A stretch of DNA of 64,000 bases from Stenotrophomonas sp. WZN-1 (GCF_002192255.1 NZ_CP021768.1:1816001-1880000); one strand, 5' to 3'; positions 35,068 to 44,011 are shown, counted from the first letter of the stretch. Notes: generated from the letters alone by a model not told the origin. Numbers and translations are program-made.

Positions 35068-36252
35068 TCACACCACGCCGCCCGCTGCGTGGCCGCTGGC
35101 CCAGGCCCATTGGAAGTTGTAGCCGCCCAGCCAGCCGGTCACGTCCAGCACCTCGCCAACGAAGTGCAGGCCGGGCACGCGCTTGGACTCCATCGTCGAG
35201 GATGACACTTCGGCGGTGTCCACGCCGCCCAGGGTGACCTCGGCGGTGCGGTAGCCTTCGGTGCCGCTGGCCACCAGCGGGAATGCGCCCAGCAGCTGCG
35301 CGGCCTGGCGCAGCACCGGCTCGTCCAGCTGGCGCACCGGGCGGTCGGGCAGCCAGTGCTCGCACAGGCGCTGCGCCAGCCGCTTCGGCAGTACCTCGCC
35401 CAGCACCGTGCGCAGCTCGGCGGCGGGGCGGTCGCGCTTCATCTGGCGCAGCCACTCGCCCGCATCCTGGCCCGGCAGCAGGTCCAGCTCCAGCGCATCG
35501 CCGGGCTGCCAGAACGAAGAGATCTGCAGGATGGCCGGGCCGCTCACGCCACGGTGGGTCAGCAGCATGAAGTTCTGGAAACTCTTTCCGTTGCAGCGCG
35601 CCTCGATCGGCAGTGCGACGCCGCTGAGGTCGGCCAGCCGCTCCTGGTGCTTGCCGCTGAGGGTCAGCGGCACCAGGCCGGGGCGGGTCGGCAGCACCTG
35701 GTGGCCGAACTGGCGGGCCACTTCATAGCCAAAGCCGCTGGCACCCATGCTGGGAATCGACAGGCCACCGCTGGCAACCACCAGCGAGGCGCAATGGAAC
35801 AGGCCCTGCGTGGTGTGCACGCGGAAACCATCGCTGCCGTGCTCGATGCGCTGCACGCTGCAGCCGGTACGGATCTGCACGCCCGCCGCCTGGCATTCGT
35901 CCACCAGCATCTTCACGATCTGCTTGGACGAGACATCGCAGAACAGCTGCCCCAGTTCCTTTTCGTGATAGGCGATGCCGTGCTTGTGCACCAGCTCGAT
36001 GAAATGCCAGGGCGTGTAGCGGGCCAGCGCCGACTTGCAGAAGTGCGGGTTGGCCGACAGGAAGTTGGCCGGGGCGGTGCCGGTGTTGGTGAAGTTGCAG
36101 CGGCCACCGCCGGACATCAGGATCTTCTTGCCGACCTTGTTGGCATGGTCGATCACCTGCACCTGGCGGCCGCGCTGGCCGGCAGTGATCGCGGTCATCA
36201 GCCCGGCTGCGCCGGCACCGATGACCACCACATCGCAACGGATCGTGCTCAT
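35068..36252 (-). CDS. HI0933/YhiN-family FAD-dependent flavoprotein
   Basis: A 394-residue flavoprotein. The N-terminal FAD-binding motif is CDVVVIGAGAAGLMTAITAG, followed by the family hallmark KKILMSGGGRCNFTN. The C-terminal FAD segment is GLHFVGEVLDVTGWLGGYNF with QWAWASGHAAG. The family is annotated as NAD(P)/FAD-dependent oxidoreductase or aminoacetone oxidase-like; the real substrate is not established. Its start overlaps the yaeQ stop by four bases (ATGA at 36249-36252), so the two are co-translated. Confidence 0.9.
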   Translation of the reverse strand: MSTIRCDVVVIGAGAAGLMTAITAGQRGRQVQVIDHANKVGKKILMSGGGRCNFTNTGTAPANFLSANPHFCKSALARYTPWHFIELVHKHGIAYHEKELGQLFCDVSSKQIVKMLVDECQAAGVQIRTGCSVQRIEHGSDGFRVHTTQGLFHCASLVVASGGLSIPSMGASGFGYEVARQFGHQVLPTRPGLVPLTLSGKHQERLADLSGVALPIEARCNGKSFQNFMLLTHRGVSGPAILQISSFWQPGDALELDLLPGQDAGEWLRQMKRDRPAAELRTVLGEVLPKRLAQRLCEHWLPDRPVRQLDEPVLRQAAQLLGAFPLVASGTEGYRTAEVTLGGVDTAEVSSSTMESKRVPGLHFVGEVLDVTGWLGGYNFQWAWASGHAAGGVV

Positions 36253-36797
36253 GCCTTGGCGCGCTTGCGCCAGTTCGGGATCACATCGAGCTGGATCTGG
36301 TCGTTGAGCAGCTGCACTTCGCCGTCCTGGATCAGCACGCTCCAGCGCATGGCACGCTGGACCTGCTGGCCCCAGCGCTCGACGAATTCGCCGTCCAGAT
36401 CGACCACCGAGAGATTGTCGAACCGTGCCAGGCCCTTGCCCTGCTTGCCCCACCAGATGTCCGAGGCGTTGCCGCCGTAGTTGACCACCTGCACCTGACG
36501 GCTGCGGTTGCTGGCCTTGCGGATGCGCGATTCGTCCGGATGGCCCAGGTCGATCCACTGCAGGATGTCGCCGGTGTAGTCGTGCTCCCACAGATCGGGC
36601 TCGTCGTCGGTGCTCAGGCCGCGACCGAACTCCAGGCGGTCGCCGGCGTTCAGCGCGAAGGCGAGCAGGCGCACCATCAGGCGCTCGTCGGTCTCGGACG
36701 GATGCTGGGCCAGGGTCAGGTTGTGGGTCGCGTAGTAGCCGCGATCCATGTCGCTGATCTGCAGTTCGGCCTTGCGGATGGTGGCGGTAAGAGCCAT
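36249..36797 (-). CDS. yaeQ: YaeQ family protein
   Basis: A 182-residue member of the YaeQ family (PD-(D/E)xK-like fold). It begins MALTATIRKAELQISDMDRG with YYATHNLTLAQHPSETDERL, and has FGRGLSTDDEPDLW and WIDLGHPDESRIRKASNR, all typical. The E. coli relative was once reported to compensate for loss of RfaH, but its biochemical role is unclear. It is the first gene of a two-gene unit with the flavoprotein and diverges from a pseudouridine synthase gene. Confidence 0.93.
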   Translation of the reverse strand: MALTATIRKAELQISDMDRGYYATHNLTLAQHPSETDERLMVRLLAFALNAGDRLEFGRGLSTDDEPDLWEHDYTGDILQWIDLGHPDESRIRKASNRSRQVQVVNYGGNASDIWWGKQGKGLARFDNLSVVDLDGEFVERWGQQVQRAMRWSVLIQDGEVQLLNDQIQLDVIPNWRKRAKA

Positions 36798-36921
36798 GGG
36801 GGATCCGTGGACTAAAGACGACAATGATAGAGGTTTGCTCCGGGGGTGTCCGTGGCTGGGCTGTCTGCATGCCGTCAACGATGGCACTCTTGCAGTCTTT
36901 CCCGTGGCCGGAGTGGACGCC

Positions 36922-37791
36922 ATGAGCTTGCCCAGCCGGTTGCAGCTGCCGCCCGGCCCCTGGGCCACCCTGCTGGACGGCCTGTGTGCACGTTTCCCGC
37001 GCATCGCGCGCGCGCAATGGCAGGATCGCTTCGCGCGCGGCCGTGTGCTGGATGCACAGGGCAGGGCGCTCGCACCTGGCATGCCCTGGCAGGTCGGGCG
37101 GGAGATCCAGTATTTCCGCGAGGTGGCCGACGAGCCGGTGATTCCCTTCACCGAAACCCTCGTCCATCTGGATGCGCACCTGCTGGTGACCGACAAGCCG
37201 CATTTCCTGCCGGTGACACCCGCGGGTGGGCATGTGCGCGAGACGCTGCTGGCGCGGCTGGTCGCCCGCACCGGCAATGCCGATCTGGTGCCGCTGCACC
37301 GGCTGGATCGGCTGACGGCCGGGTTGGTGCTGTTCTCGACCCAGCGTGCGTCGCGTGATGCATACCAGCGCCTGTTCCGTGAGCGGCGCATCGAAAAGAC
37401 CTATGAAGCCCTGGCACCGGCGCTGCCGGGGCGGGAGTTCCCGTTGCAGCGGGACAGCCGTCTGGTGACGGGCGAGCCGTTCTTCCGGATGGCCGAGGTG
37501 CCCGGTGAGCCCAATGCGCGCAGCCGGATCGAGCTGATCGAGGCCGAAGGACCGATCTGGCGCTACCGGCTGCTGCCGGAAACCGGCCGCAAGCATCAGT
37601 TGCGCGTGCACATGGCCATGCTGGGGGCGCCGATCGTGGGTGACGACCTGTACCCGCAGCTTCGGCAGCGTCCGCCGAACGTGGCCGAGGCGCCGCTGCA
37701 GCTGCTGGCGCGGGCCCTGGCCTTCGACGACCCGTTGAGCGGCGCACGACGGATGTTCAGCAGCGGCCGCAGCCTCAGCCCGCCGGCTTAG
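36922..37791 (+). CDS. RluA-family RNA pseudouridine synthase
   Basis: A 289-residue enzyme. Catalytic motif VPLHRLDRLTAGLVLFS contains the HRLDxxTxG signature with the nucleophilic Asp. Other family motifs are VHLDAHLLVTDKPHFLPVTP and RYRLLPETGRKHQLRVHMAMLGAPIVGDDLYP (split here by function rather than position). It converts uridine to pseudouridine in rRNA or tRNA; the target site cannot be told. ATG 36922 follows GGAG at suitable spacing. The gene stands alone on the plus strand, convergent with the UPF0178 gene. Confidence 0.88.
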   Translation: MSLPSRLQLPPGPWATLLDGLCARFPRIARAQWQDRFARGRVLDAQGRALAPGMPWQVGREIQYFREVADEPVIPFTETLVHLDAHLLVTDKPHFLPVTPAGGHVRETLLARLVARTGNADLVPLHRLDRLTAGLVLFSTQRASRDAYQRLFRERRIEKTYEALAPALPGREFPLQRDSRLVTGEPFFRMAEVPGEPNARSRIELIEAEGPIWRYRLLPETGRKHQLRVHMAMLGAPIVGDDLYPQLRQRPPNVAEAPLQLLARALAFDDPLSGARRMFSSGRSLSPPA

Positions 37792-37804
37792 GGCGGCCAG
37801 GTGC

Positions 37805-38293
37805 TCAGCGGGCCGGGCGTCGCGCCAGCCAGCGGTCCAGCTCGGCGGCGAACAGCTGCCGGTCACGAGGGCCCAACGGCGGCGGTCCGCCGGTCTGGAC
37901 CCCGGCGCCGCGCAGCTCCTCCATGAAATTGCGCATCGACAGTCGCTCGGCCATGTTGTTCGGCGTGTACAACTGGCCGCGCGGGTTCAGCGCGACGGCT
38001 TTCTTCTCCAGCACCAGCGCGGCCAGCGGGATGTCCTGGGTGACCACCAGGTCGCCCGCAGCGACCCGCTCGACGATGGCGCTGTCGGCTACGTCCAGCC
38101 CCTGCGGCACCTGGATCGAGCGTAGCCAGCGCGAGGGCGGGGTGCGGATCCACTGGTTGGCGACCAGGGTCAGTTCGATCCCGACCCGTTCAGCTGCGCG
38201 GAACAGGATGTCGCGAATGACGGTGGGACAGGCGTCGGCATCCACCCATATGCGGGGGGAGGCGTGTTCAGCGGGGGTTTCAGCTTCAGTCAT
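37805..38293 (-). CDS. UPF0178 (YaiI/YqxD, DUF188) family protein
   Basis: A 162-residue protein. The family signature [20 protein letters not shown] opens the protein, followed by [29 protein letters not shown] and [16 protein letters not shown]. The fold is PIN-like, with acidic residues (DAD, D in VTQDIP) placed like those of metal-dependent nucleases, but no activity has been assigned to the family with confidence. It is monocistronic here. A 302-bp gap follows before the cold-shock gene. Confidence 0.92.
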   Translation of the reverse strand: MTEAETPAEHASPRIWVDADACPTVIRDILFRAAERVGIELTLVANQWIRTPPSRWLRSIQVPQGLDVADSAIVERVAAGDLVVTQDIPLAALVLEKKAVALNPRGQLYTPNNMAERLSMRNFMEELRGAGVQTGGPPPLGPRDRQLFAAELDRWLARRPAR

Positions 38294-38595
38294 TTACCCA
38301 GTGTAGGGTAGGAAAAACCTGAATGGGGACTCGGAGTTAGCCGCGAAAGGCTGCCAACCCTTGTCACGCCTAGCGGGTGACGTGTTCCCATGAACGTCGG
38401 GACTATCGCTTTTTGCAGAAAACACGCGTATCGTGCGACCCACTGTGTTTGCTAGGGTCACCGTGAATCGTGGCCTGGTGCAGTTGATCTCACGATCCGC
38501 TCATCGATCCGCTTTACCAACGCCTGCAACTCAGTCTCGGCCCCGATACCCGGTGGCTGCGATTTTTTTCAACATGTGTTTCAGGAGTTAGTAAA
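38294..38595 (+). promoter_or_regulatory. Long upstream region/possible 5' leader of the cold-shock gene
   Basis: No gene is seen in this 302-bp stretch. It is less GC-rich than its neighbours and contains several short dyads, for example TGTCACGCCTAGCGGGTGACG near 38373. A strong AGGAG lies eight bases before the csp ATG. Cold-shock genes often carry long structured leaders that act as thermosensors; I infer this as a possibility only. Confidence 0.35.
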
Positions 38596-38805
38596 ATGTC
38601 TGAACGTCAGACCGGCACCGTCAAGTGGTTCAACGACGCCAAGGGCTTCGGCTTCATCACCCCGGAAAGCGGCCCGGACCTGTTCGTGCACTTCCGCGCG
38701 ATCCAGGGCACCGGCTTCAAGACCCTGCAGGAAGGCCAGAAGGTTACCTTCATCGCCGTCCAGGGTCAGAAGGGTATGCAGGCTGACCAGGTGCAGGCGG
38801 TCTAA
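38596..38805 (+). CDS. Cold-shock domain protein (CspA family)
   Basis: A 69-residue single cold-shock domain. RNP-1 is KGFGFITPE and RNP-2 is LFVHFRAI; the protein begins [20 protein letters not shown]. It binds single-stranded nucleic acids and acts as an RNA chaperone or antiterminator. It is not possible to say whether this copy is cold-induced. A strong terminator follows 27 bases after the stop, so it is monocistronic. Confidence 0.96.
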   Translation: MSERQTGTVKWFNDAKGFGFITPESGPDLFVHFRAIQGTGFKTLQEGQKVTFIAVQGQKGMQADQVQAV

Positions 38806-38831
38806 TCCGTCTGCTACCGTTGGGTAGCCAG

Positions 38832-38863
38832 AACGCCGGAAGCGAGAGCTTCCGGCGTTTTTT
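38832..38863 (+). terminator. Intrinsic terminator of the cold-shock gene
   Basis: AACGCCGGAAGC (38832-38843), loop GAGA, GCTTCCGGCGTT (38848-38859), then a T run. A perfect 12-bp stem. Confidence 0.94.
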
Positions 38864-38880
38864 ATTGCCCGCCGTTTTTT

Positions 38881-38940
38881 TGTAGAGTCGAGCCATGCTC
38901 GACTGTTCTCAAAGCCAGTCGAGCATGGCTCGACTCTACA
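38881..38940. repeat. Perfect inverted pair of SMAG-type hairpins
   Basis: Arms of 25 nt at 38881-38905 and 38916-38940 are exact reverse complements around a 10-nt spacer. Each arm is itself a hairpin (GTCGAGC-CAT-GCTCGAC) with the TGTAGA/TCTACA ends outward. The GST-like gene starts 55 bp downstream. Confidence 0.88.
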
Positions 38941-38994
38941 AAGGGCATGCACTGCGCGCGGTACGATGCGCATCTCCCCAAGGGATCACCCCCC

Positions 38995-39684
38995 ATGCGC
39001 ATCGTCCACCACCTGGAAAACTCCCGTTCGCTGCGCGTGCTGTGGATGCTGGAGGAGCTGGCGTTGGACTACGAACTGCGCCGCTATCCGCGCGATCCGA
39101 AGACGCTGCTGGCGCCGCCGGAACTGCGCAACGTGCATCCGCTCGGCAAGTCGCCGGTACTGCAGGATGGTGAGCTGGTACTGGCCGAGTCCGGCGCGAT
39201 CCTCGACTACCTCGCGGACCGTTACGACACGCAACGCCAGCTGTCGCCGTCACCGATGCCGGCCGACGGGGCCGAGCGCATCGCCTACCGCTACTGGCTG
39301 CACTACGCCGAAGGCTCGGCGATGCCGCCGCTGCTGCTGACCCTGGTGATGGGTCGCATCCGCAACGCGCCGATGCCCTTCTTTGCCCGCCCGATCGCGC
39401 GCAGCATCGCCGACAAGGCCGAGCGCGGCTTCATCGGTCCACAGCGGCGCCTGCATCTGGACTGGATGGAGCGCCGCTTGTCCGAAAGCCCGTGGTTTGC
39501 CGGCGAGCGCTTCAGTGCGGCCGACATCCAGATGAGCTTCCCGATCCAGGCCGCTGCCGCGCGTGGCGGTGGTCTCGACGACAAGCCGGCGCTGCGCGGC
39601 TTCCTCAAGCGCATCGGTGAACGCCCGGCCTACCAGCGTGCCGAGGCCCACGGCGGCCACCTGCAGGCGCTCAGCGGCAATTGA
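38995..39684 (+). CDS. Glutathione S-transferase-like protein
   Basis: A 229-residue GST. The thioredoxin-fold N-terminus begins MRIVHHLENSRSLRVLWMLE, where the Ser of SRS is a plausible glutathione-activating residue. GKSPVLQDGELVLAESGAIL carries the cis-Pro and the ES motif binding gamma-glutamyl. The all-helical C-terminal domain includes WFAGERFSAADIQMSFP with the N-capping box. Substrates are unknown. It is followed after 32 bp by selO, another thiol/redox-related gene. Confidence 0.9.
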   Translation: MRIVHHLENSRSLRVLWMLEELALDYELRRYPRDPKTLLAPPELRNVHPLGKSPVLQDGELVLAESGAILDYLADRYDTQRQLSPSPMPADGAERIAYRYWLHYAEGSAMPPLLLTLVMGRIRNAPMPFFARPIARSIADKAERGFIGPQRRLHLDWMERRLSESPWFAGERFSAADIQMSFPIQAAAARGGGLDDKPALRGFLKRIGERPAYQRAEAHGGHLQALSGN

Positions 39685-39716
39685 GGCGGGCGGTCGTCGC
39701 CCCCATCTTCAGCACC

Positions 39717-41282
39717 ATGGATACCGACAGCCCCCGTTTCGACAACCGCCTGCTGCATACCCTGCCGGGCGACCCCGAATCCGGCCCGCGCCGGCGCGAC
39801 GTGCTGGGCGCAGCCTGGTCGCCAGTGATGCCGACCCCGGTGACGGCGCCTACACTGTTGGCCTGGGCGCCGGACGTCGCCGCGATGCTTGGCTTCGATA
39901 CCGCTGAGGTCGAGAGCGAAGGCTTCGCGCAGGTGTTTGGCGGCAATGCACTGTACGCCGGCATGCAGCCTTGGGCGGCCAACTACGGTGGTCATCAGTT
40001 TGGTCACTGGGCTGGCCAGCTCGGCGATGGCCGTGCGATCTCGCTGGGTGAACTGGTCGCGCCGGATGGCCGCCACTGGGAGCTGCAGCTGAAGGGGGCC
40101 GGCCCCACGCCTTATTCGCGCGGCGCCGATGGGCGCGCAGTGCTGCGCTCGTCCATCCGCGAATTCCTGTGCAGCGAAGCGATGCACCAACTGGGCGTGC
40201 CGACCACGCGCGCGTTGTCGCTGGTCGGCACCGGCGAGGACGTGGTGCGTGACATGTTCTACGACGGCCATCCGCGCGCCGAGCCTGGCGCCATCGTATG
40301 CCGGGTCTCGCCGTCGTTCCTGCGCTTTGGTTCCTTCGAACTGCCGGCCTCGCGTGGCGAGACCGCCCTGCTGCAACAGCTGGTGGACACCTGCATCGCC
40401 CGTGATTTCCCCGAACTGGAGGGGCAGGGGGAGGTGCTGTACGGCGACTGGTTCGCGCAGATCGCAGTGCGCACCGCCGAGATGATCGCGCACTGGATGC
40501 GCGTCGGCTTCGTGCACGGCGTGATGAACACCGACAACCTGTCCGTGCTCGGCCTGACGCTGGATTACGGTCCCTATGGCTGGGTCGAGGACTTCGATCC
40601 GGACTGGACACCGAACACCACCGACGCACAGGGTCGTCGCTACCGCTTCGGCACCCAGCCGCAGGTGGCTTACTGGAACCTGAGCCGATTGGCGCAGGCG
40701 TTGTCGCCGTTGTTTGCTGATGTGGCACCGCTGCAGGCGGGCCTGGCGGCCTACCAGTCCACCTTCGTGGCCTGCACGCGCCGTGATGCCGCAGCCAAGC
40801 TGGGCCTGGCCGCGGCCGACGATGACGACCTGCAGCTCTACCAGCGCTGGCAGCAGCTGATGCAGGACGGTGCCATGGACATGACCCTGGCCTGGCGCGC
40901 GCTGATGCGCCTCGATCAGGCGGCACCGGATGCGGCGCTGCTGGACGCGGTGTACTACGACGAGGCGCGGCGACAGGCAGTGCAGGCACCGTTGCAGCAG
41001 TGGCTGCAGGACTACTCGGCGCGCCTGCGCAGCGATCCGTTGTCGGCTGGCGAACGCCTGGCGAAGATGACAGCGGCCAATCCGCTGTACGTGCTGCGCA
41101 ACTGGCTTGCCCAGGAGGCGATCGACCGCGCAGAGCAGGGCGACCTCGGCGGTGTGCATGCGCTGCAGGACGTGCTGCGCGATCCATACACCGAGCGCCC
41201 GGGGCTTGAACACTTCGCCGGCAAGCGCCCGGCGTGGGCCGACAACCGCGCCGGCTGCTCGATGCTGTCCTGCAGTTCCTGA
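39717..41282 (+). CDS. selO: Protein adenylyltransferase SelO (YdiU/UPF0061)
   Basis: A 521-residue pseudokinase-fold protein. Family motifs: NYGGHQFGHWAGQLGDGRAI, LQLKGAGPTPYSRGADGRAV, VGFVHGVMNTDNLSVLGLT and TIDYGPYGW-like LDYGPYGWVEDFDP. It ends CSMLSCSS, so Cys occupies the place of the selenocysteine found three residues from the end in animal SelO. SelO transfers AMP to protein Ser, Thr or Tyr residues, with redox-related targets. ATG 39717 was chosen by family alignment. Composite repeat element C begins 12 bp after the stop. Confidence 0.95.
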   Translation: MDTDSPRFDNRLLHTLPGDPESGPRRRDVLGAAWSPVMPTPVTAPTLLAWAPDVAAMLGFDTAEVESEGFAQVFGGNALYAGMQPWAANYGGHQFGHWAGQLGDGRAISLGELVAPDGRHWELQLKGAGPTPYSRGADGRAVLRSSIREFLCSEAMHQLGVPTTRALSLVGTGEDVVRDMFYDGHPRAEPGAIVCRVSPSFLRFGSFELPASRGETALLQQLVDTCIARDFPELEGQGEVLYGDWFAQIAVRTAEMIAHWMRVGFVHGVMNTDNLSVLGLTLDYGPYGWVEDFDPDWTPNTTDAQGRRYRFGTQPQVAYWNLSRLAQALSPLFADVAPLQAGLAAYQSTFVACTRRDAAAKLGLAAADDDDLQLYQRWQQLMQDGAMDMTLAWRALMRLDQAAPDAALLDAVYYDEARRQAVQAPLQQWLQDYSARLRSDPLSAGERLAKMTAANPLYVLRNWLAQEAIDRAEQGDLGGVHALQDVLRDPYTERPGLEHFAGKRPAWADNRAGCSMLSCSS

Positions 41283-41365
41283 GGGTGGGTGTTGGCAGGG
41301 CTGCGCCCTGCACCCGCAGAGGCCAGGTCAACGGCCAGAGCAAAAGCTGGATTCCCTGGCTTGGC

Positions 41366-41460
41366 GGGGCGGTGTCGGAGTGCGGGGACGCCGCAAGTAC
41401 GTCCCTGTGGCTTGGCAGCCGCATCCATGCGGCTGACACCCCGCACTCCGACACCGCCCC
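41366..41460. repeat. Type II long-arm palindrome, copy C1
   Basis: Perfect 22-bp arms (41366-41387 and 41439-41460), core GGTGTCGGAGTGCGGGG, different from A2 and B1. In the head-to-tail reading the inner stem is AGCCGC-ATGGAT-GCGGCT, again around ATGGAT. Confidence 0.85.
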
Positions 41461-41626
41461 ACCTCCGACAGATTCCCGCTGCTGCGGGTGGGTGTCGACC
41501 TTGGTCGACACGGTAGATCCACGCCATGCGTGGATGCTCTTCGTTCAATCTTCGAAATACTCGATTTCGATTGAGATTCATCCACGCATGGCGTGGATTC
41601 GCGACAGATCGCAGGAATCTGTCGAA

Positions 41627-41728
41627 GGCGGGGTGGGTCCGGTTGCGGGAGTGTCCGCGGCATGGATGCCGCGGCCAAGCCCCCATGGACGGGTTTACGG
41701 CGTCTCCCGCAACCGGACCCACCTCGCC
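41627..41728. repeat. Type I long-arm palindrome, copy C2
   Basis: Arms of 25 nt (41627-41651 and 41704-41728) pair with one G-T wobble; core GGTGGGTCCGGTTGCGGGAG. The interior is short like type II: inner stem CCGCGGC-ATGGAT-GCCGCGG, then GGGTTTACGGCGT. Confidence 0.85.
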
Positions 41729-41866
41729 ATCCCACGGAATGCCGCTCTTGCCGTTGCCTTGGCTTGAAGCCTCTGCAGGTGCCGGGCGCAGCCCGGCCGA
41801 CACCCCCATCAGGCAGGCGGCGCCCGGAACAGGTACCCTATGCCGCCATCAGATAGCCAATGTGAC

Positions 41867-42403
41867 ATGACCGACGCCATCGTCGCTCCGCAGTGGGCCT
41901 CCCGCCTGCGCGACATCGCCGACTTCCCCAAGCCCGGCATCCTGTTCAAGGACATCATGCCGCTGCTCGCCCACGGCGAGGACTTCCGCGGCGCGATCAC
42001 CGCGATGGCCGACCGCTGGCGCGACCAGAAGCTGGACGCAGTGGTCGGCATCGAATCGCGTGGGTTCATCCTCGGTGCCGCGATGGCACTGGAGCTGGGC
42101 GTCGGCTTCGTACCGGTGCGCAAGCCGGGCAAGCTGCCGGGCCAGGTGCTGCGCGAGGAATACACGCTGGAATACCGCAGCGACTGCATCGAAGTGCACG
42201 CCGATGCGCTGCCGGCGGGCGCCCGCGTCGCGATCATCGATGACGTGCTGGCCACCGGCGGCACGCTGGTCGCTGCGATGTCGCTGGTGCGCCGCCTGGG
42301 CGTCGACGTGGTCGGTGCCGGCGTGCTGGTCGAGCTCGACGGCCTCGGCGGCCGCGCCCGCTGGGAAGCGGAGCTGCCACTGCACACCGAACTGGTGTTC
42401 TGA
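41867..42403 (+). CDS. apt: Adenine phosphoribosyltransferase
   Basis: A 178-residue type I phosphoribosyltransferase. Signatures: IADFPKPGILFKDIMPLL, VVGIESRGFILGAAMA, FVPVRKPGKLPG and the PRPP-binding loop VAIIDDVLATGGTLVAA. It makes AMP from adenine and phosphoribosyl pyrophosphate in purine salvage. The start ATG 41867 has no strong Shine-Dalgarno (GTGA only). The gene is flanked by composite element C upstream and by a cluster of SMAG-type repeats downstream. Confidence 0.96.
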   Translation: MTDAIVAPQWASRLRDIADFPKPGILFKDIMPLLAHGEDFRGAITAMADRWRDQKLDAVVGIESRGFILGAAMALELGVGFVPVRKPGKLPGQVLREEYTLEYRSDCIEVHADALPAGARVAIIDDVLATGGTLVAAMSLVRRLGVDVVGAGVLVELDGLGGRARWEAELPLHTELVF

Positions 42404-42415
42404 TCGAAGGGCGGG

Positions 42416-42567
42416 TGCCAACCAAGGTTGGCATCTACCAGAGCGAATGGCCGGGAGCCGGTAGTTGCCAACCTGGGTTGGCATCGCCTTTCGCAACCGA
42501 CGCCATGGACGGGCCAACCAAGGTTGGTCACTACCAGGTCAGATCGTTGCCAACCGTGGTTGGCAAC
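42416..42567. repeat. Cluster of four SMAG-type hairpins with GCCAACC stems
   Basis: Four hairpins share the stem GCCAACC/GGTTGGC: 42416-42438 (ending CTAC), 42461-42483 (starting GTAG), 42513-42535 (ending CTAC) and 42546-42567. Orientation alternates, forming a BIME-like array between the convergent apt and dbpA genes. Confidence 0.85.
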
Positions 42568-42577
42568 GCTGCTTCAA

Positions 42578-43954
42578 TCACATCATCCGTACGCGGAAAC
42601 GACGGCCCTTGATCTTGCCGGCTTCCAGCCTGGCTACGGCCTTGTTGGCCTGCTCACGCGCGATCGCCACATAGGAGCGGGTCGGGAAGATCGCGATCTT
42701 GCCGATGTACTTGCTCGACAGCCCGGCGTCGCCGGTCAGTGCGCCGAGGATGTCGCCCGGGCGCAGCTTGTCGGTCTTGCCGCCGTCGATCCGCAGGGTG
42801 CGCATCGCCGCCTGCGGCAGCTCGGCCGGGCGCGAGGTCGCCAGCGGCGTCTTCTGCCAGTCCAGTGGCTGCCCCATCTGCGCTTCAATGGCTTCGGCGC
42901 GGGTCTTCTCGCGGCCGGCCACCAGGCTGATCGCCAGGCCACTGGCACCGGCACGACCGGTACGGCCGACGCGGTGCTGGTAGCTCTCCACGTCGGTCGG
43001 CAGTTCGTAGTTGATCACCGCCGCCAGTTCTTCCACGTCCAGGCCGCGTGCGGCCACGTCGCTGGCCACCAGCACGTTGCAGCTGCGGTTGGCCAGCAGC
43101 AACAGCACTTCCTCGCGGTCGCGCTGTTCCATGTCACCGTGCAGGGCCAGTGCGGAGAAGCCGAACTGCTGCAGCGAGTTGGCCACTTCGTCCACGTCCT
43201 TGCGGGTGTTGCAGAACACCACCGCCGATTCCGGCGTGTACTTCAGCAGCAGGCCGGCAAGCGCCTTCTGGCGATGCGCCGGCTCCACCTCGCAGAACAT
43301 GTGGCGGATGGCCGGGGCCTGGTCGGCGCCTTCCACGGTCACTTCCACTGCGTCGCGCAGCAGGTCACGCGCCATGGCGCGGATGCTGTCGGGGAAGGTG
43401 GCGGAGAACAGCAGGCTCTGCCGGTCCCTGTGGGTGCGGCCGGCGATCTCGCGGATCGGCTCTTCGAAGCCCATGTCGAGCATGCGGTCGGCCTCATCCA
43501 GCACCAGCGCGCGCACCGCGCCCAGGTTCAGCGCACGCTTGCGTGCCAGCTCCTGCACGCGGCCGGGCGTGCCGACCACCACATGCGGATCGTGGCCTTC
43601 CAGCGATGCCAGCTGCGGTCCCAGCGGCACGCCGCCAACCAGCAGCAGCAGCTTCAGGTTGGGAATGCCAGTGGCCAGCTTGCGGATCTGCTTGCCGACC
43701 TGGTCGGCCAGTTCGCGGGTCGGGCACAGCACCAGCGCCTGCACGCGGATCAGGCTGGGGTCGATGGCCTGCAGCAGGCCCAGGCCGAAGGCGGCGGTCT
43801 TGCCGCTGCCGGTCGGTGCCTGTGCGATCACATCGCGGCCATCGAGGATGGCCGGCAGGCTCTGCGCCTGCACGGGGGTAAGGGTGGTGTAGCCGAGGGC
43901 ATCCAGGCCGGGCTGCAGGGCCGGGCTCAGCGGCAGGGTCGAGAAGTCAGTCAT
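42578..43954 (-). CDS. dbpA: ATP-dependent RNA helicase DbpA
   Basis: A 458-residue DEAD-box helicase. Motifs: Q motif YTTLTPVQAQSLP, Walker A APTGSGKT, PTRELA, VGTPGR, VLDEADRMLDMGF, SATFP, ARGLDV and HRVGRTGRAG. The C-terminal roughly 75 residues (LRIDGGKTDKLRPGDILGAL, VAIAREQANKAV) are the DbpA RNA-binding domain, which targets hairpin 92 of 23S rRNA in large-subunit assembly. Length equals that of E. coli DbpA. It is monocistronic and ends next to a SMAG array. Confidence 0.95.
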   Translation of the reverse strand: MTDFSTLPLSPALQPGLDALGYTTLTPVQAQSLPAILDGRDVIAQAPTGSGKTAAFGLGLLQAIDPSLIRVQALVLCPTRELADQVGKQIRKLATGIPNLKLLLLVGGVPLGPQLASLEGHDPHVVVGTPGRVQELARKRALNLGAVRALVLDEADRMLDMGFEEPIREIAGRTHRDRQSLLFSATFPDSIRAMARDLLRDAVEVTVEGADQAPAIRHMFCEVEPAHRQKALAGLLLKYTPESAVVFCNTRKDVDEVANSLQQFGFSALALHGDMEQRDREEVLLLLANRSCNVLVASDVAARGLDVEELAAVINYELPTDVESYQHRVGRTGRAGASGLAISLVAGREKTRAEAIEAQMGQPLDWQKTPLATSRPAELPQAAMRTLRIDGGKTDKLRPGDILGALTGDAGLSSKYIGKIAIFPTRSYVAIAREQANKAVARLEAGKIKGRRFRVRMM

Positions 43955-44011
43955 GGCGCATTGTACCCGTCCGCGCGGCCGCTCCTTGCCCCGGGACCGG
44001 CATGCTCCTGC

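Larger units (their letters stand above)
41295..41797. repeat. Composite palindromic element C (type II + type I, head to head)
   Basis: This covers nearly all of the 584-bp selO-apt gap; no gene is supported there. Order: tail hairpin GCAGGGC-TGC-GCCCTGC (41295-41311), type II palindrome C1 (41366-41460), half head CGACAGATTC, SMAG-like hairpins with GTCGACC and TCCACGC stems (41492-41534 and 41579-41597), full head CGACAGAT...ATCTGTCG (41602-41624), type I palindrome C2 (41627-41728), tail hairpin GCCGGGC-GCA-GCCCGGC (41781-41797). Same order and orientation as element B. Confidence 0.85.
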
